Assembly: GCA_037576215.1 (NCBI GenBank)
Contig: JBANDB010000005.1
Span: 930,001-994,000 of the forward strand
Direction: 5' to 3'
Length of the DNA stretch: 64,000 nt
Origin: Armillaria gallica
Lineage: Eukaryota > Basidiomycota > Agaricomycetes > Agaricales > Physalacriaceae
Under the pieces are notes generated by a model. That model saw only the letters and a program-made list of their open reading frames with translations, made no database searches and had not been told where the DNA came from. This document shows positions 13,172 to 24,800 of the stretch, one piece after another. Positions within the stretch are counted from its first letter, which is position 1, and every line of letters starts with the position of its first letter. Position numbers and translations under genes: made by a program.

Positions 13172-14797
13172 GGAGGGCCGTGGTGAGTCCTCTTCTTGTT
13201 TTTTCGTTCATGGGACCAGCGCAGCATCCCCTATTTTGGCGGCGGCAGCACACTGTGGGGCCCACGTCTCTGACCCTGGAGCAGTGAGTCAACGATGGGC
13301 TGAATCTCCCTCCCTTTTAGGTTTTACGTGCTCCGGGCTAGCTTTCAAATCCTGGGATGACATCAATGAATTCACAGTCAACATTAATATCAATGACATT
13401 GCAATGTCGCTGCCCAAACCAGCAGATGAGAGGGCCTCTGACGTAGATCTCCATGACTTCTACGACGCATCCGTATATCATCCACCAGAGGCCCAAGGAC
13501 CAACAATGCCATCAGTAGGCCCTGCCTCCACTTTGACACTCAACGATATTCATGGTCGATGCCACAAAAACTTCAAAAACCATTTGAAGTCTTGACACCA
13601 ACGCTGTGAAATACAGCTTCGAGAGCAGCAAGAGAGTGGCCTGCCAGTAAAACAGGTAGCTCTCAAACATGTCGCTACTTCAACAACAATCCCGACATCT
13701 TACGAGCCCGCGCACCGACATGGGTACACTGGGCCAAAGGATCCACGAAATTGTGAGCCACAGGATTATATGTTGAAGGAGTTGGTGGATGATTTTGGGA
13801 TGATGTTGGTGAAATGGGGCGGAAAGTGCATCCCCTTACTTTTCTTTCTTTTGTTCTTACTGACCTCACCTAGAAAACCGATACGCATACTCGATATCAA
13901 GCGACATATTATTGTGTATCTCACCGGGCATTCGGACAACTTTGACGAGGTGTGTAAGGATACACTCCGTGCATTTGAAGAAGCTGAACGTTGCTTACAG
14001 CTTAACATCAGTCACACACACCATCGCCATGGCAACTTCAGATTTATTGCATCTGGGATATCATTTGGTGGCAGTCAAATGAGGCCAGGTAACTTGTGCA
14101 ATACAGCACATAATGAGCAAGTCATGGAGGACCTGCTCACAAACTGGGCGGTGCGACATGTAATTCAGTTTATCAACAGTGAGTATCACTTCTAATCTCT
14201 GTATCGAGTTTCTAACCAATGCTAGAAACATTTGCTGCGGTACATCCTCAACTTTGGAAGTGTTACCATGCATTGCTTGATGACCTGATAGACAAACATC
14301 CATACCTCTCTCACTTACTCCCTCACAACCACAGCATTTTCGCATCCTGCACACTCAATGTCGGAGGAGTAACTACTCGATGCCACCATGATCACCTAAA
14401 CTTCAGACCTGGTGCTTGCCCTGTCTTCACCGTTGGTGACTTTGATCCCACTAAGGGTGGGCATCTTGTCCTCTGGGACTTGAAGCTTGTAATCGAGTTT
14501 CCATCTGGTAGTCTTATCATCATACCGTCAGCTCTCATTGAACATTCTAATGTTCCAATCAGTGAAGGTGGGTATGGTGCGATGTTCCTTGTTATTGTAT
14601 TGATACTATCTAATTTAGGTGAGACTCGTTTCTCCTTTACGCAATATTCAGTAGCAGGTCTCTTCTGATGGGTGGATAATGGCTATCACACTGATAAGGA
14701 CCTGGAGGAATGGGGGTCATGGGTTGAGAGTATTGCAAATGGACGCAAATGTGAGACGCTGTGGGCAGAAGGACTTGCTTGTTTAGGCTGGGCATGA
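13170..14797 (+). pseudogene. TET/JBP-family 2-oxoglutarate dioxygenase, decayed
   Basis: The family oxidises 5-methylpyrimidines in DNA (5mC to 5hmC and beyond in TET enzymes) using Fe(II) and 2-oxoglutarate. Exons: a poorly conserved N-terminal part to about 13826; then PIRILDIKRHIIVYLTGH, HRHGNFRFIASGISFGG and MRPGN from 13874 to 14179; then from 14225 the jelly-roll core. This has the HxD pair in TTRCHHDHLNFRPG, GDFDPTKGGHLVLWDLKL, the distal His in IPSALIEHSN, and the cosubstrate Arg in GETRFSFTQYS after an intron. All catalytic residues remain. Two stops are seen: TGA 13593-13595 (KS*HQR) and TGA 14666-14668 (LF*WVDNG, normally LFRWV), both at arginine positions. The divergent placement beside a KDZ transposase matches the KDZ-TET association described for fungi by Iyer and colleagues. 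It is probably inactive cargo. Confidence 0.85.
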
Positions 14798-14977
14798 GTT
14801 TCATCATGTATTTTACTTGCATCAATCAGAAAGATTTTTCTTCCATCTCACAATGTGTCTGATAAGCTGAGTATGAAGTGAGAAAGTCACTAAGGTCTAA
14901 CACACACAATGATCAAACCTATTATTATGGAGTAAGTCATCCTCCCTCACCTTTGTTGAGCTATATTCCACCCATTA

Positions 14978-15834
14978 TTGGGGGGAAAATTTCGCAAAAA
15001 ATTGCATGATACTTCTAATGATTCACAGATTGATGTTGCCTCTAACTTGGATGACGACTATAGCTCTCTAAGGATTCGATATATTCATCTGGGGAACTCA
15101 CTACATAGGAACGATCGGAACTCATGCCGCCCTGATCTGGAGAACTCACTTGAACTGGCTATTTATTTCTGCCATGGCTTGGCTGAGATCTTGATGAGCA
15201 ACTGCCACCTTCAAAATGTTGGGTACATTCAATATTCCTGTTTCCCATCCACATCCTAATCCAAATTTATTCTAGCTGCATACTATAACTCCCCAGAGTC
15301 CTCGGAACAACTGAGGCATGTGAAGTGTGAAGTGCAGCATATCTATGAGAGGCAATATGATGCCTCTCACAGCAAGGAAAGATGGAGGAAAGCCTTGGAG
15401 CGCATGAGGGCGTGAGCTCCTCTTTTTCTCTCACTCACTTTTTAAAAAGCTAAAAATCTAATAGTAGGCGTGAGGCTATAAAGTTGTTGACACCCAAAGA
15501 GCAAGCTAATTACAATGCACAGAATAAAGGAGTACAAGCCGCATACCACCAATAGTAAGTGTATTCATTTTAGAATATACCCAAGTAGCTGATGTTGCTT
15601 CATAGACACCGTGCTCAACTTCAGCACAAGGCTGAGATGAAACGGTCCATATGCATACTTCCAGACTGTTTCTAACATACTAATGATATTTATTATTTCA
15701 GGGACTTCATGGACAAGTACGTGGAAAACATCAATATGATGCTGGACCGACCTCAGCAATGAGGGCACCTTCACCATCCTGAGGATTACCCACTTGACAG
15801 TGAGCAACTGATCGCTGAGAAGTCAAGGGTCCAT
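14978..15834 (+). pseudogene. Possible third cargo gene remnant
   Basis: Plus-strand pieces of protein-like sequence lie downstream of the TET/JBP gene. One is 14978-15230, with DSQIDVASNLDDDYSSL and ELAIYFCHGLAEILM; others are basic helical pieces near 15330-15410 (HSKERWRKALERMRA) and 15470-15540 (KLLTPKEQANYNAQNK), then DFMDKYVENINMMLDRP near 15703-15756. Splice-like GT and AG sites separate them. I do not recognise the family. They may be the C-terminal exons of the TET-linked unit, a separate small coiled-coil gene, or an older unrelated gene. Stops occur within the joined frame. Confidence 0.3.
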
Positions 15835-15847
15835 GGTACTTACTAGT

Positions 15848-16030
15848 GTTGCCTGTACTTCAATAAATATGGTGTACACCTCCAACACTTATTAGCTCTG
15901 CTGGGAGTGCCTGTACTTCAATAAAAACTTCATATAAATGTACTTAATTGCATGGACTAGCCTCATGATGTGGACAAATCTCGCCACTGGAAATTCCTAG
16001 AAGTCTGACAGGTACTTCAATAAATACATC
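15848..16030 (+). repeat. Three TACTTCAATAAA motifs
   Basis: TACTTCAATAAA occurs near 15857, 15914 and 16012, the first two preceded by GCCTG and the third by CAGG. Each contains the canonical polyadenylation word AATAAA. They lie between the TET-side gene remnant and solo LTR A and may be the tail of a degenerate tandem repeat or alternative poly(A) signals. No gene is visible in 15835-16160. Confidence 0.4.
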
Positions 16031-17219
16031 CTCCATTATTTACATAACATCAATGTAAATTTTTTTAAATGAGCAGTAGCGAAGAACAAGCAGTAATGAC
16101 AGTAACATGATGACTGCAAGACCTACAGGAACATCAAAGAGGGTGGAAAATGTGGAACGGTGACACGCTTGAAAAGCATTCACGTGTGTAAATTTGCGAA
16201 TTGTACAAATGAGTACAGGCAATAATGCCCAGACACGAAGGCAATGATGAAAGCAACAGAGCGCAGTGTTTATAATGCCAGTAATGATATTACCAGAGTA
16301 AAGCTGGGTGGAGCGCATGGCTTAACCTGAGAATGGTACTAGAAAGGCCGTACTAGGTATGAAGTCCCAGTGCTTGACACTGAGTGCTCTGACAAGGCAA
16401 AGCATACATGCGCTAAGAATAGCGCGGGACACGCTTGCGGGGTAATTAAGACTTCGTGTAGCAGTGATCTATGACGCGCAAGGCATGGCAGGCCCGGAGC
16501 TTAGAGTTCTAGACCTTGAGATGTCAGAACTCAAGTAAATCCGAAGTTCCGGGCTTCAGCCAAAATGCGCGAGGCCTAGACAAGAAGCACATTGCCCTCA
16601 CTACAATGGAATTCCCTGTGAGAATACTAGGAAGCGAAATAAGAGTTGCGAGGTAGGCTATAACTCCGGGGATATCGCAACTGATGTCAACCCGCATGTC
16701 ATAGCCTTGGTAACCGATGCCGTGACACTCAGAGACAGGACCTGGCCCCGGGCCAGACTCCTGAGTCAGCGCCAAGCTATGGCGTGATAATTGCAACATG
16801 CGCAGGACGCAGGCGAAAGTACCCCGCAGCTTAAATAATACTATATTTGGTGGTACAAATTTGTAGGATGTAAAATAGATAAATAGCGCAGTGTACTTGT
16901 AGTGTACAAGTTTCGGACCCCTGTTGTAGTCGCGCGCAAGCCTCCAGCTTGACGCCCTAGCAGCAGGACTAGTTTGTAACTTCGAGCGAGAGAATAGACC
17001 GAGAGTTGATATCATACCGAGTGAATTGAGTTGCGCGCAAGGCATAGAAAGCTTAGCGGGGGACTTGCTTAGCAGGGGACTTGCCTAGCAGGGACTCATG
17101 TATGGTTTGAGTGATTGGTTGACTGCGCTCTACCCTGAGAATAAGAGATATTGTGTCATTGCGGACGCGCTCTTGAGTTTTGAGGGTTTCTTGTGACGTG
17201 TGGTGTTACAGGCGGCAGA

Positions 17220-17476
17220 GGTTCAAACCCTTTGGTCTGATTAGTGTTCGTACAGAGGCCTTCTTCTAACGCGCAGCGCTACAGGCAGCACAGGTTCAAA
17301 CCCTGTGGTCTGATTAGTGCGCGCTTGAGGGTTCTCGTTTCCGCAAGCGGCAGAGGTTCAAACCCTTTGGCTTGTCGGACGGGGTTTAGTTGGTTATTGT
17401 GTCTCTGGATCGGCATAGGTTCAAACCCTGTGGGTCTACGATTGGTTTGGAAGCTTGAGTGCATGGGTTCAAATCC
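17220..17476 (+). repeat. B-box-like array in LTR A, 5 copies
   Basis: GGTTCAAACCC occurs at 17220, 17293, 17355 and 17418, and GGTTCAAATCC at 17466. Spacing is 73, 62, 63 and 48 bp, with similar but looser flanks (GGCAGA before, TTTGG or TGTGG after). The 11-mer matches the Pol III internal B-box consensus GGTTCGANTCC at 9-10 positions. No tRNA body or acceptor stem accompanies it. Confidence 0.7.
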
Positions 17477-17676
17477 TGTGGCTTGAGTGGACGTGTTTTG
17501 AAGGGTTTCTGCTTAGAGCGCAAGCTTTGAGTCGTGTTTAGGGTGTGTTTAGGTTGTTGTGGTTACCTGTGTGTGACGCGCGCGACTTATTGAGGGTTTT
17601 GTGGGTGTGTGGCGACGTATTGTGTATTGTAGTACACCTTGCCTTGAGGCCCCGTGACAACTGTCGCGCCTCTTGT

Positions 17677-17684
17677 TATAAAAG
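17677..17684 (+). promoter_or_regulatory. TATA box of LTR A
   Basis: TATAAAAG, followed by AGAGAGATCTAGATA about 20-30 bp downstream, is the best core-promoter candidate in the repeat. It is conserved in the reversed copy (34087-34094) and degraded to TATTAAAAG in copy C near 56503. Confidence 0.6.
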
Positions 17685-18249
17685 CCTTTGGACTTAGAGA
17701 GATCTAGATACGTGACGCACGCTATTGCTATACACGTGTATTGTAGATTCTGAGAGTTTAGTTGTTTTGCTTCAATCTGCTTCTATCGCATAATATCCCC
17801 CCAAGAACTTGAGGGTTTGTGTGTGTAGTGTTGGGTGTGGGTGTGATCAGTGTCTTCGACACTGTTGCATTTCTAGCCTGCGCGCACAGAGTCTCTTCAA
17901 CGGTATACATGCTAGAAATCAGCTCGGAGCACTTCATCATTCTGGAGCTTCTTGTTTAAGAACTCCAGCGCCAACAACCTATCCCTCATTACAAAGATTT
18001 CATGATAAGGATGCTCTCCTGCATCCTCAATCGCTTCCTCACTACACAAGATAGAATATCAGTCATAAGCGGATTAATGAGATAACCTCGCTTACAGAGA
18101 GGAGACAATGTGCAGAATCTTTCCTTTGATGATGATGTAATAAAATCTAGGGAGTATATCCCGTCCTTTTCCTTTCGAACCATTGGGCTGAGCCATGGAA
18201 CCAGACTTATTGTTGTAGCCTATATTATCAGTCATCCACATTGTATTCC

Positions 18250-18881
18250 ATCACTCGAGAGCATGCTCCAATGTTGGGGAAGCAGCATTCTGATGGGGCG
18301 AGCTAAAATGAGTAGTTGATTCCTGAACTGCATCCCTAGTTACAAAAGAAAAATGTTGTGTCAGCATCAATCTCATCAGCTAAGAAGGTGACATACCAAT
18401 CTAGAAACACCCTCATTGTTTGGCCATTTTTTACAACATAGTACTTTTCCTTCCAGCAGCGGTAAGTACCAGCAGGAGCAGCATGCACCATCCCAGGTGT
18501 AGCCTCCTTGAGACCAGGCCGTGTGGATGTGTCTGAGATACTAGAAGCAGAGCCTCTGGCAGATTGGCTGCTAAGTGTTGGAGAAGAGGGTGGTGCATGG
18601 GAGAATTTGTCTGGCGAGTGGTGATGGTAATTTGAGTGGGAAGATTCAGCTTTTCTGCTCATCAGGGTCTCCTTGGTTGGCGTGTGAGGCAGCTGTCTCG
18701 GAGAACGTGGGGAAACCGGCACACCAAAGGATTGCTTAGTATGCAAGTGTTTGCTACCAGCCATATGCCAAAAGTGATCTGACCCATTATTGTCACCATC
18801 GCTATCAGTGAGAACAATGGATGCCATTCCAGTTAAGGACACATCAATCTCAGACAGAGAGAGTGATGACTCAGAGGTCAT
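18250..18881 (-). CDS. Ser-rich protein with RNase H1 N-terminal (viroplasmin-like) motif
   Basis: A minus-strand frame opens at 18881 with a Ser/Thr/Pro-rich, probably disordered region (TSESSLSLSE, SPRSPRQLPHTPTKE). It ends with GTYRCWKEKYYVVKNGQ and TMRVFLDW near 18400. YYVV.NG.T.RVFLDW resembles the short domain at the N-terminus of RNase H1 and in caulimovirus viroplasmin, which binds RNA-DNA hybrids in RNase H1. An intron (GTGACA or a nearby GT to an AG around 18340) probably leads to a second exon reading DAVQESTTHFSSPHQNAAS, which ends near 18253. Such proteins recur beside transposons in mushrooms. It is divergent from the 19493-21521 gene. 18882-19492 holds no other gene that I can see. 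Integrity of the second exon is uncertain. Confidence 0.45.
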
Positions 18882-19492
18882 TGAAATAGACTGAGCTAGG
18901 CAATATATAGGTGAGAGGAAGAAATGAATGAGTATGAGGAAACTTACAGAGAGGCTGGGAGTGGTTGTTCATCTTCGAACAAGTCATTCCGAGTGAACTA
19001 TGGGCTGATGGACTCACTACGATTGTTTAAGTTGAAAATGTCATCAGATACAAGGTATGAAGACTTACAATAAGGTCGGCATGCTGACATTGTGAGGCAG
19101 AAACTAAGTGATAGCAGAAACTAGGAAAGCGGAAAGTATTTGGTGGGCAAAGGGGAGAAGACGTCAAGCCAAATATATAACTTATTGTGAGAATGTTTGC
19201 AGGGTTGCCCAGTGATGGTTTGTCTGATCGCCATACCAGCTATTCTGTAAGGTGTTGTTACATGGCACCCTCTTTCTCTTGGAATTTCTGTACCTAAACA
19301 TTTTTTTTGAAACCAACTGGAAATTTTCTTTTCACTGAAAATTCTCTTTTCAATGTTAATTAGTCCTTTAATCAGCGTGCTTACCAGCCATTACTAAGTT
19401 CTGATGGCATCAAATTTAATACTGCTTATATTTTGACATAAAATATATCTTTTAACATGGTTTGCCATTTCGCATGTCTGTAATGTGACTCA

Positions 19493-21521
19493 ATGGCTCC
19501 ATGTATGTATTTGCTTGTCTCAGGAGTGTTTGTTGAAACCATGCGCTTGCTACAATCCGTTGCTCCCACACCACCCCACCTCTCACTGAAAATGAATGAA
19601 AATCAGCACATCTCCTCCAGTCAAATCTTATCAAAAGATGCTGACCCTCTTCTGAAAACACCTACACGTGGCCCAGTACCATTTACCAATATAACAAACA
19701 CCAGTGTATCCCAGCCAGCTGATGTGACTTCTCCAACTATAGGCACATTTCTGAACCAAGTTTCTATTCTTGACCTCTTCAATGGCACGGAGGATCCCAG
19801 TTTTCCAGCCCATTTCCAGAAGAGCAGCCTGTATGATGAAAACACGCTCGACAGTTTTCTGGACTGTCTTAACTGTGGTGATTTATCCTGTAACCCTTCT
19901 CCTGTGGCTAATTGCCACTATCCTGTGGATATCAATAAAGAAGACTGTGATTTCGATGCACCATCATCCCCACGCGAACATCCCTCCCCTTCACCTCTGA
20001 GTCCAGCAGAATTCTCACCAAAACCTACTGCAAGCTTCACCATCACTGCAAGGCCCACAGTTATAGAACCAACATCTTGGGCAGCAAAGAATCCTGGCTT
20101 GCCAATCGCTCCCACAAAAACATGTCATACAGTAGAAAGTCAGTGTCCAGCTTCAACAGAGGTTTCAAGCACAATGATAAAAAAGAGACTAGCAAAGGAG
20201 AAGAGAGATGCCTTTGTGGATGATCTACTGCAGGGTATGGAGGATCACCAACAAAGACTTGAGGAGATAGCCATGAAACATGGAAAGAAGGTTGATGAGG
20301 TCATGCATATTGTGGGAAGCTCTAGCAGGTACAAGGGCCACCGAGCAGTCTCAGATCTCCAGGCAAAGCTTCAATATCAGGTCAAAGAGAATAATGAAGG
20401 TCAGTTTATTCTTCAAGTTTTAAGTCTCATATTGTGCTGATAACATTGAGTTTTAGGGAAACCCATAGGAGAGAAGATGTGGCTTGCAGAGCTTCTTGAG
20501 CTAGCGAAGACAGATCCGAGATGCGAGGAGATGTCAAAAGATGAGCTTCAAAGTCTTAAGGAAGAGGTCTATGCAAAGAGGCTCAGCAAACAGCAGGGAG
20601 CTCATGTATCCCATAAGGGTGTAGCAGAGGATTACCGTTGTACTGCCGACCTGATTGAAAGCACCATAAGCGCTAAGAATTACATGTGATGCTGCGCCAT
20701 ACCTGATGAATTATTTTTAGCTTATTGGACTTGGCCATTGCACAGGTGCTCATGGCTTTGCAGTTTTATCCCAAGGGTCAGTGGACAATATTATGCAACC
20801 ATGCTTACTCCAGATTCTGGGATCGACTCAGTTTCTGTTGAGCAGTATTAAAGTCGATCCTACAGATTTTATTCGCCAGTTTGAGCAGTTCAGTTGCACC
20901 ATAGAAAATAGTGAGTCATTTTTTGCCAGCCTTCATTTAACCATTGATTGGTTCTGGCAGAGGCGTACCGAGATCAAAGCAGCCTTAGGAAGGAGATAAC
21001 TCAGATAATCTCAGATGGCCTCAGTATGTTCCGCATCACTAATGATAAGATAACTGATAACTGATATCATCATTCAATCAGAGGCAGTGACACGTGTTAA
21101 GGGAATCAACATGAATTATCAAAATTATGAGAAGAGCATCATCCTGCGATACGGTGTCAAGCTGACTGGATGGCCAACACAAATTCCATTCAGAACTCCC
21201 TCCAACATTTGTACTATTGCCCAACTTCGACTCCTCCACCGTGCACTTCAAACTACTGCATGCTGATGGATAAGATTAGATGATACCGAGCTTGAAGAAA
21301 TTACAGCATCCATTGTAAATCGTGAAGTCAATGGTGAGGTTGTTGGGAAGAAGAGGAAAGAAAGGTCTGATAAGGGAGGTTCTCATAAGGCAAAGAAGGG
21401 AAAGAGCAGTGGTCAAAAGCATGCCAAGAAAGGAGTGGTACCTCCTGCGGCTAGCACCAGCCAGCTTCATGAGGAGTTGGACAATGATATCGAGGACAGT
21501 GATGATGACATCAATGTTTAA
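19493..21521 (+). pseudogene. Transposon-associated Agaricomycete family protein, one TGA
   Basis: Five or more exons. A Pro/Ser-rich N-terminus is followed by a basic helical region KRLAKEKRDAFVDDLLQGME (about 20190-20250) and KPIGEKMWLAELLELAK (20460). Next come TGAHGFAVLSQGSVDNI after the intron ending about 20720, DFIRQFEQFSCTIEN (20870), AYRDQSSLRKEITQIISDG (20962), and GINMNYQNYEKSIILRYGVK (21095). A tail follows with ITASIVNREVNGEVVGKKRK and a Lys-rich nuclear-localisation-like run before TAA at 21519-21521. I know this architecture from repeated, unnamed mushroom genes, often next to an RNase H1-N protein as here. A TGA at 21264-21266 falls where relatives have Arg (ACC*WIRL). The start is uncertain; 19493 is only the first ATG of the frame. 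No catalytic function can be assigned. Confidence 0.5.
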
Positions 21522-21682
21522 TTTCAATTACACCTTCTCTATGACTCCCATACTTTCTAGATAGTAAAAAATCTCATACACGAATATATTTACCTTTGCA
21601 ATGTTAATTTTTCAGACATAGGTGTGTTGTAGAAGAGCTAGGAGCCTCCTCCCATTATATAAGCAATCATATATTATATTAT

Positions 21683-21787
21683 AACAAGCCTATGCCCCAT
21701 GTCTTCGTCACGATTGCCAGACCCTTGTACCTCGGGTCCTGGCAACCTGACTACAACATGGGACTTCGGCTTGTTGGGGCCTGCCCC
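21683..21787. other. Long imperfect hairpin, candidate Helitron 3' end or foldback/ncRNA
   Basis: Three nested arms pair around one centre. AACAAGCC (21683-21690) pairs with GGCTTGTT (21768-21775), CCCATGT (21696-21702) with ACATGGG (21756-21762), and TTGCCAGACCC (21714-21724) with GGGTcCTGGCAA (21734-21745, one bulge). A second small hairpin GGGGCctGCCCC follows at 21776-21787. It lies just past the helicase stop on the side where this minus-strand Helitron should end. Helitrons end in a hairpin plus CTRR; the CTAG near 21644 is about 40 bp away, farther than usual. Confidence 0.45.
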
Positions 21788-21844
21788 AAACCCGGCTTAT
21801 TACTTGGGAGTGTCAGTTATTAGTTCAGAAACAAATATCTATTA

Positions 21845-24800
21845 TCAATGTAATAGAGCCTCAGGGTATACAATATTCAAAGTATTTGTACCTTTTTCTG
21901 TATCTGGAAAGAGAACTCGAATCTGTTGTCCAGAAGTGCAATGGCTAAGTGCTACATACAGTTGTCCATGAGAAAAAACAGGAGTACGCAAATCTAATCC
22001 AACATAAGTAACTGACTGTCCTTGAGACTTGTTGACTGTCATTGCAAAAGCCAACCTGACTGGAAATTGGCGACGTGAAAATGCAATAGGAAGTTCAGCT
22101 GTATCTGCATTGATTGTAATGCATGGGATGAAAACAGCCTTGCCTGCATTGTTACCACTGAGAAGACGACATTCCAATACATGGGGATGGAAACGTGTGA
22201 GAATCATCCGTGTCCCATTGCATAGGCCATTTGCTGGATCCAGATTGCAGAGAAGCATAAGAGGACATCCAACTTTGAGAGCCAGCTTTGCACATGGCAA
22301 TCCAGAGGCATTGAAACTTTGCAGAAACTCCACTGGATAAAGAGTAGCAGCATCATTCAACTCTTCCTCTATTGTCTTGTCTGTACTCCAATAGACTGTT
22401 TCTTGTCCTGGAAACATATCCAGAACCTGTTGATTGATTTCATCAACATCATCATTGTGTCCAGAGAGAATTGTTCGTTCTAAAAAAAAGCGGTCTTGGA
22501 AGTGGCTAGCTTGAATGTTTGGATAGATATATTGAATGAGTTCAGAGAGTGAATTGTTGGCCAGACACATAGAAGCAGGAAGAATGATAGTATGATCATC
22601 GGTAAGTCCTTCACCTGCACCAACAGTAAGTAGCCAACAGGCAAACTCTACATTTTCAGGAGTCTGATCCAGGCGCATGTTTTTCTTTAAATGAATAACT
22701 TCAATGTGAGGCCATAAAGGTGAATGGCGAAATGAAGCTGCAACAATCTGCTCTCGTGATCCTCATGAAACAACTGGCAACGTCTCCTAAAATAAATAAT
22801 CAGAAATGACAATCTATAGTAACTCAAAATAAACACACATACCACCAAAAAGTACAGTTTTTCCACCAAAAGGAGCATCCTTATTGCAGATATCATGAAG
22901 AGTACGATCAACTGTCTCAATATCATGTCGGTTCTGCATAGGAACCTCATCCCAAATGATGAGAGAGGTTCGACAAAGAAGTTCAGCTAAGTGAGTCCCT
23001 CTGCGAATGCTGCATGTTGTATCATCACGTGAGGGAATTGGAATTTTGAAGGTGCTGTGGCTGGTATGCCCTCCAACTAAGAGAATTGCTGATATACCTG
23101 AGGAGGCACAGGTCAATGCAATCTTTCCTTCAGCATGAACAGCAGCAGCAATAGTATTGCATACAAAAGTCTTTCCACCACCTCCAGCACTATGCAGAAA
23201 TACCAATTTCCCTTGTTCATTCATAGCAGAGTCAAACACAGTATTATAGGCAGTCTTTTGCTCTTCATTGAATGTTTGAAGATTATTTGCAACTAATTGC
23301 TGCAGAGATGGGATATCATAAGCCAGCTGTGCAGCCAGAAGAGGGTTATCTTCATAAGCAGCCCAGTCCATGGTAGAGGCTGGCATCTGGGTCTACTCAG
23401 AGAGACAACGACCATGAGATTGAAGAAGCTTATTGATAAGATGGAGACCAAAATCATAAAGCTGAGCATCTGTTGGATTTGGAACATCACGTTGGCGAAG
23501 CTTATGTGCCAAATCATCACAAATGTTCTCCTTGAACTCCTCCCACAGCTCATCTGGCTTTGCTGGCTGGCAGAAGAGAAGAAGGGTCACAAATAGTGAT
23601 TGTAACTGTGCTCCTGACTGCATAATAGCCGCCTCCTGTAAGCATTGTCTCCATTCATTATCATTTTCCAGCAATCCCATAGCAATGCATGCCTCTTTAA
23701 AAGTAGCACACTCCACATTGTTGACAGTGCGTAAGTGTTGAAAGGATTGAGCACCGGTAACAGCAGTCAAAAGAAGCCACAGATAGAACCGCTCGCCAGA
23801 TGAGGGGGCAGCTTGATACATTCAGCCAATGGTAACACCAATAGTTGTGTATCTTTGGCGTGGATTCCAGTGTTTCTTGCTGCTGTTTCAGGTATAGTGG
23901 GCAGGAATGTCTTGATACAGATACTGATGTGCACTAGGATCTCTTTTGTTGAGATCAAACCATTGTAACAGAGTAGTTGTCTTTGCCTCTGCAGCTGCTA
24001 ACACCTCTTCTGGACTGTCATTTTCATCATATGTAATAAGCTGTTCATCAGGGAGATGGACCTGAAGATGGACAACATTTGGCTCCTCCTGATGTAGCCA
24101 AAATGAAAAGATTCTCCAGCATGATTCAATAGCAGAGATGTAGCGTGCATCCAGAAACTCCTTAATCTCATCATGATCCTGAACCTCTAATGTAGTCCTG
24201 TCATGGCCCTTGTAGATGTATTTATGGATATATTTGATGGCCTTAACAGAAACACAAACCTCCACATTGATGTGACAGTTATATTTTGCACTGAGATAAG
24301 GATTGTATGGGACAATATCACAGTTGGTATAGACAGTACGGGTTTCACCACATATTTTAACATACTCACGACCATTGTTAGGATGTGCCAAATTGGGATA
24401 TCCATCAGTGGTGAATTCAGTATGCTCATTGAAGTCTTTTGGAAAGTTCTTTAAACAGCGACCATTGGGCTTCTTGCAGTGATGATCACATGGACCATGG
24501 ACCATGGATCTGGTGACAATTTCATAAAGAATTGGTTGGGTAACAGGATCAGGAATCTGAGCACATGAGACTGAATCAGCATCAGCAGGTGTGCGAATCT
24601 TGTCTTCAGGATCCAGAAAAATCAGAAGATGCATATGAGGGAGTCCATGCTTCTGAAATTCAATAGTATGCACCATAGCCCTGACTTTTCCAAATATTCC
24701 ACCCTTCTTGATTTCTTCCAGTAAGGCCTCCTTCTTCAACTGGAAGACTCTGGCCACAATATCTGGTCGATCCTCCACTTTCTGATCTGGTCCATCTGTA

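Larger units (their letters stand above)
16161..17899 (+). mobile_element. Solo LTR-like repeat A, TSD ACGG
   Basis: The repeat runs from TGACACGCTTG to GAGTCTCTTCA (TG...CA ends) and is flanked by a perfect 4-bp duplication ACGG at 16157-16160 and 17900-17903. Two more copies occur in the window (33871-35706 reversed, 55091-56726), each with its own 4-bp duplication, so the ends are well fixed. It is 1739 bp long. No coding region is attached, which suggests recombination to a solo LTR of a long-LTR retrotransposon; a non-autonomous LTR element is also possible. A TATAAAAG box lies 215 bp before its end. Inside is an array of five tRNA B-box-like motifs. Confidence 0.75.

Noticed and set aside
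9155..16160. TIRs of the KDZ-TET element
   Set aside because: Small palindromes near 9162 and 9307 have no inverted partner on the right side, so element ends are left undefined.
17244..17486. 80-codon frame over LTR A (and similar frames at 17279-17464, 34331-34528, 34528-34719)
   Set aside because: These frames exist only because the B-box-like units repeat without stops; they translate repeats such as FKPCGL and SNPLA and are spurious.
17210..17490. tRNA genes suggested by GGTTCAAACCC
   Set aside because: No acceptor stem, D arm, anticodon arm or A box at the right distance accompanies any copy.
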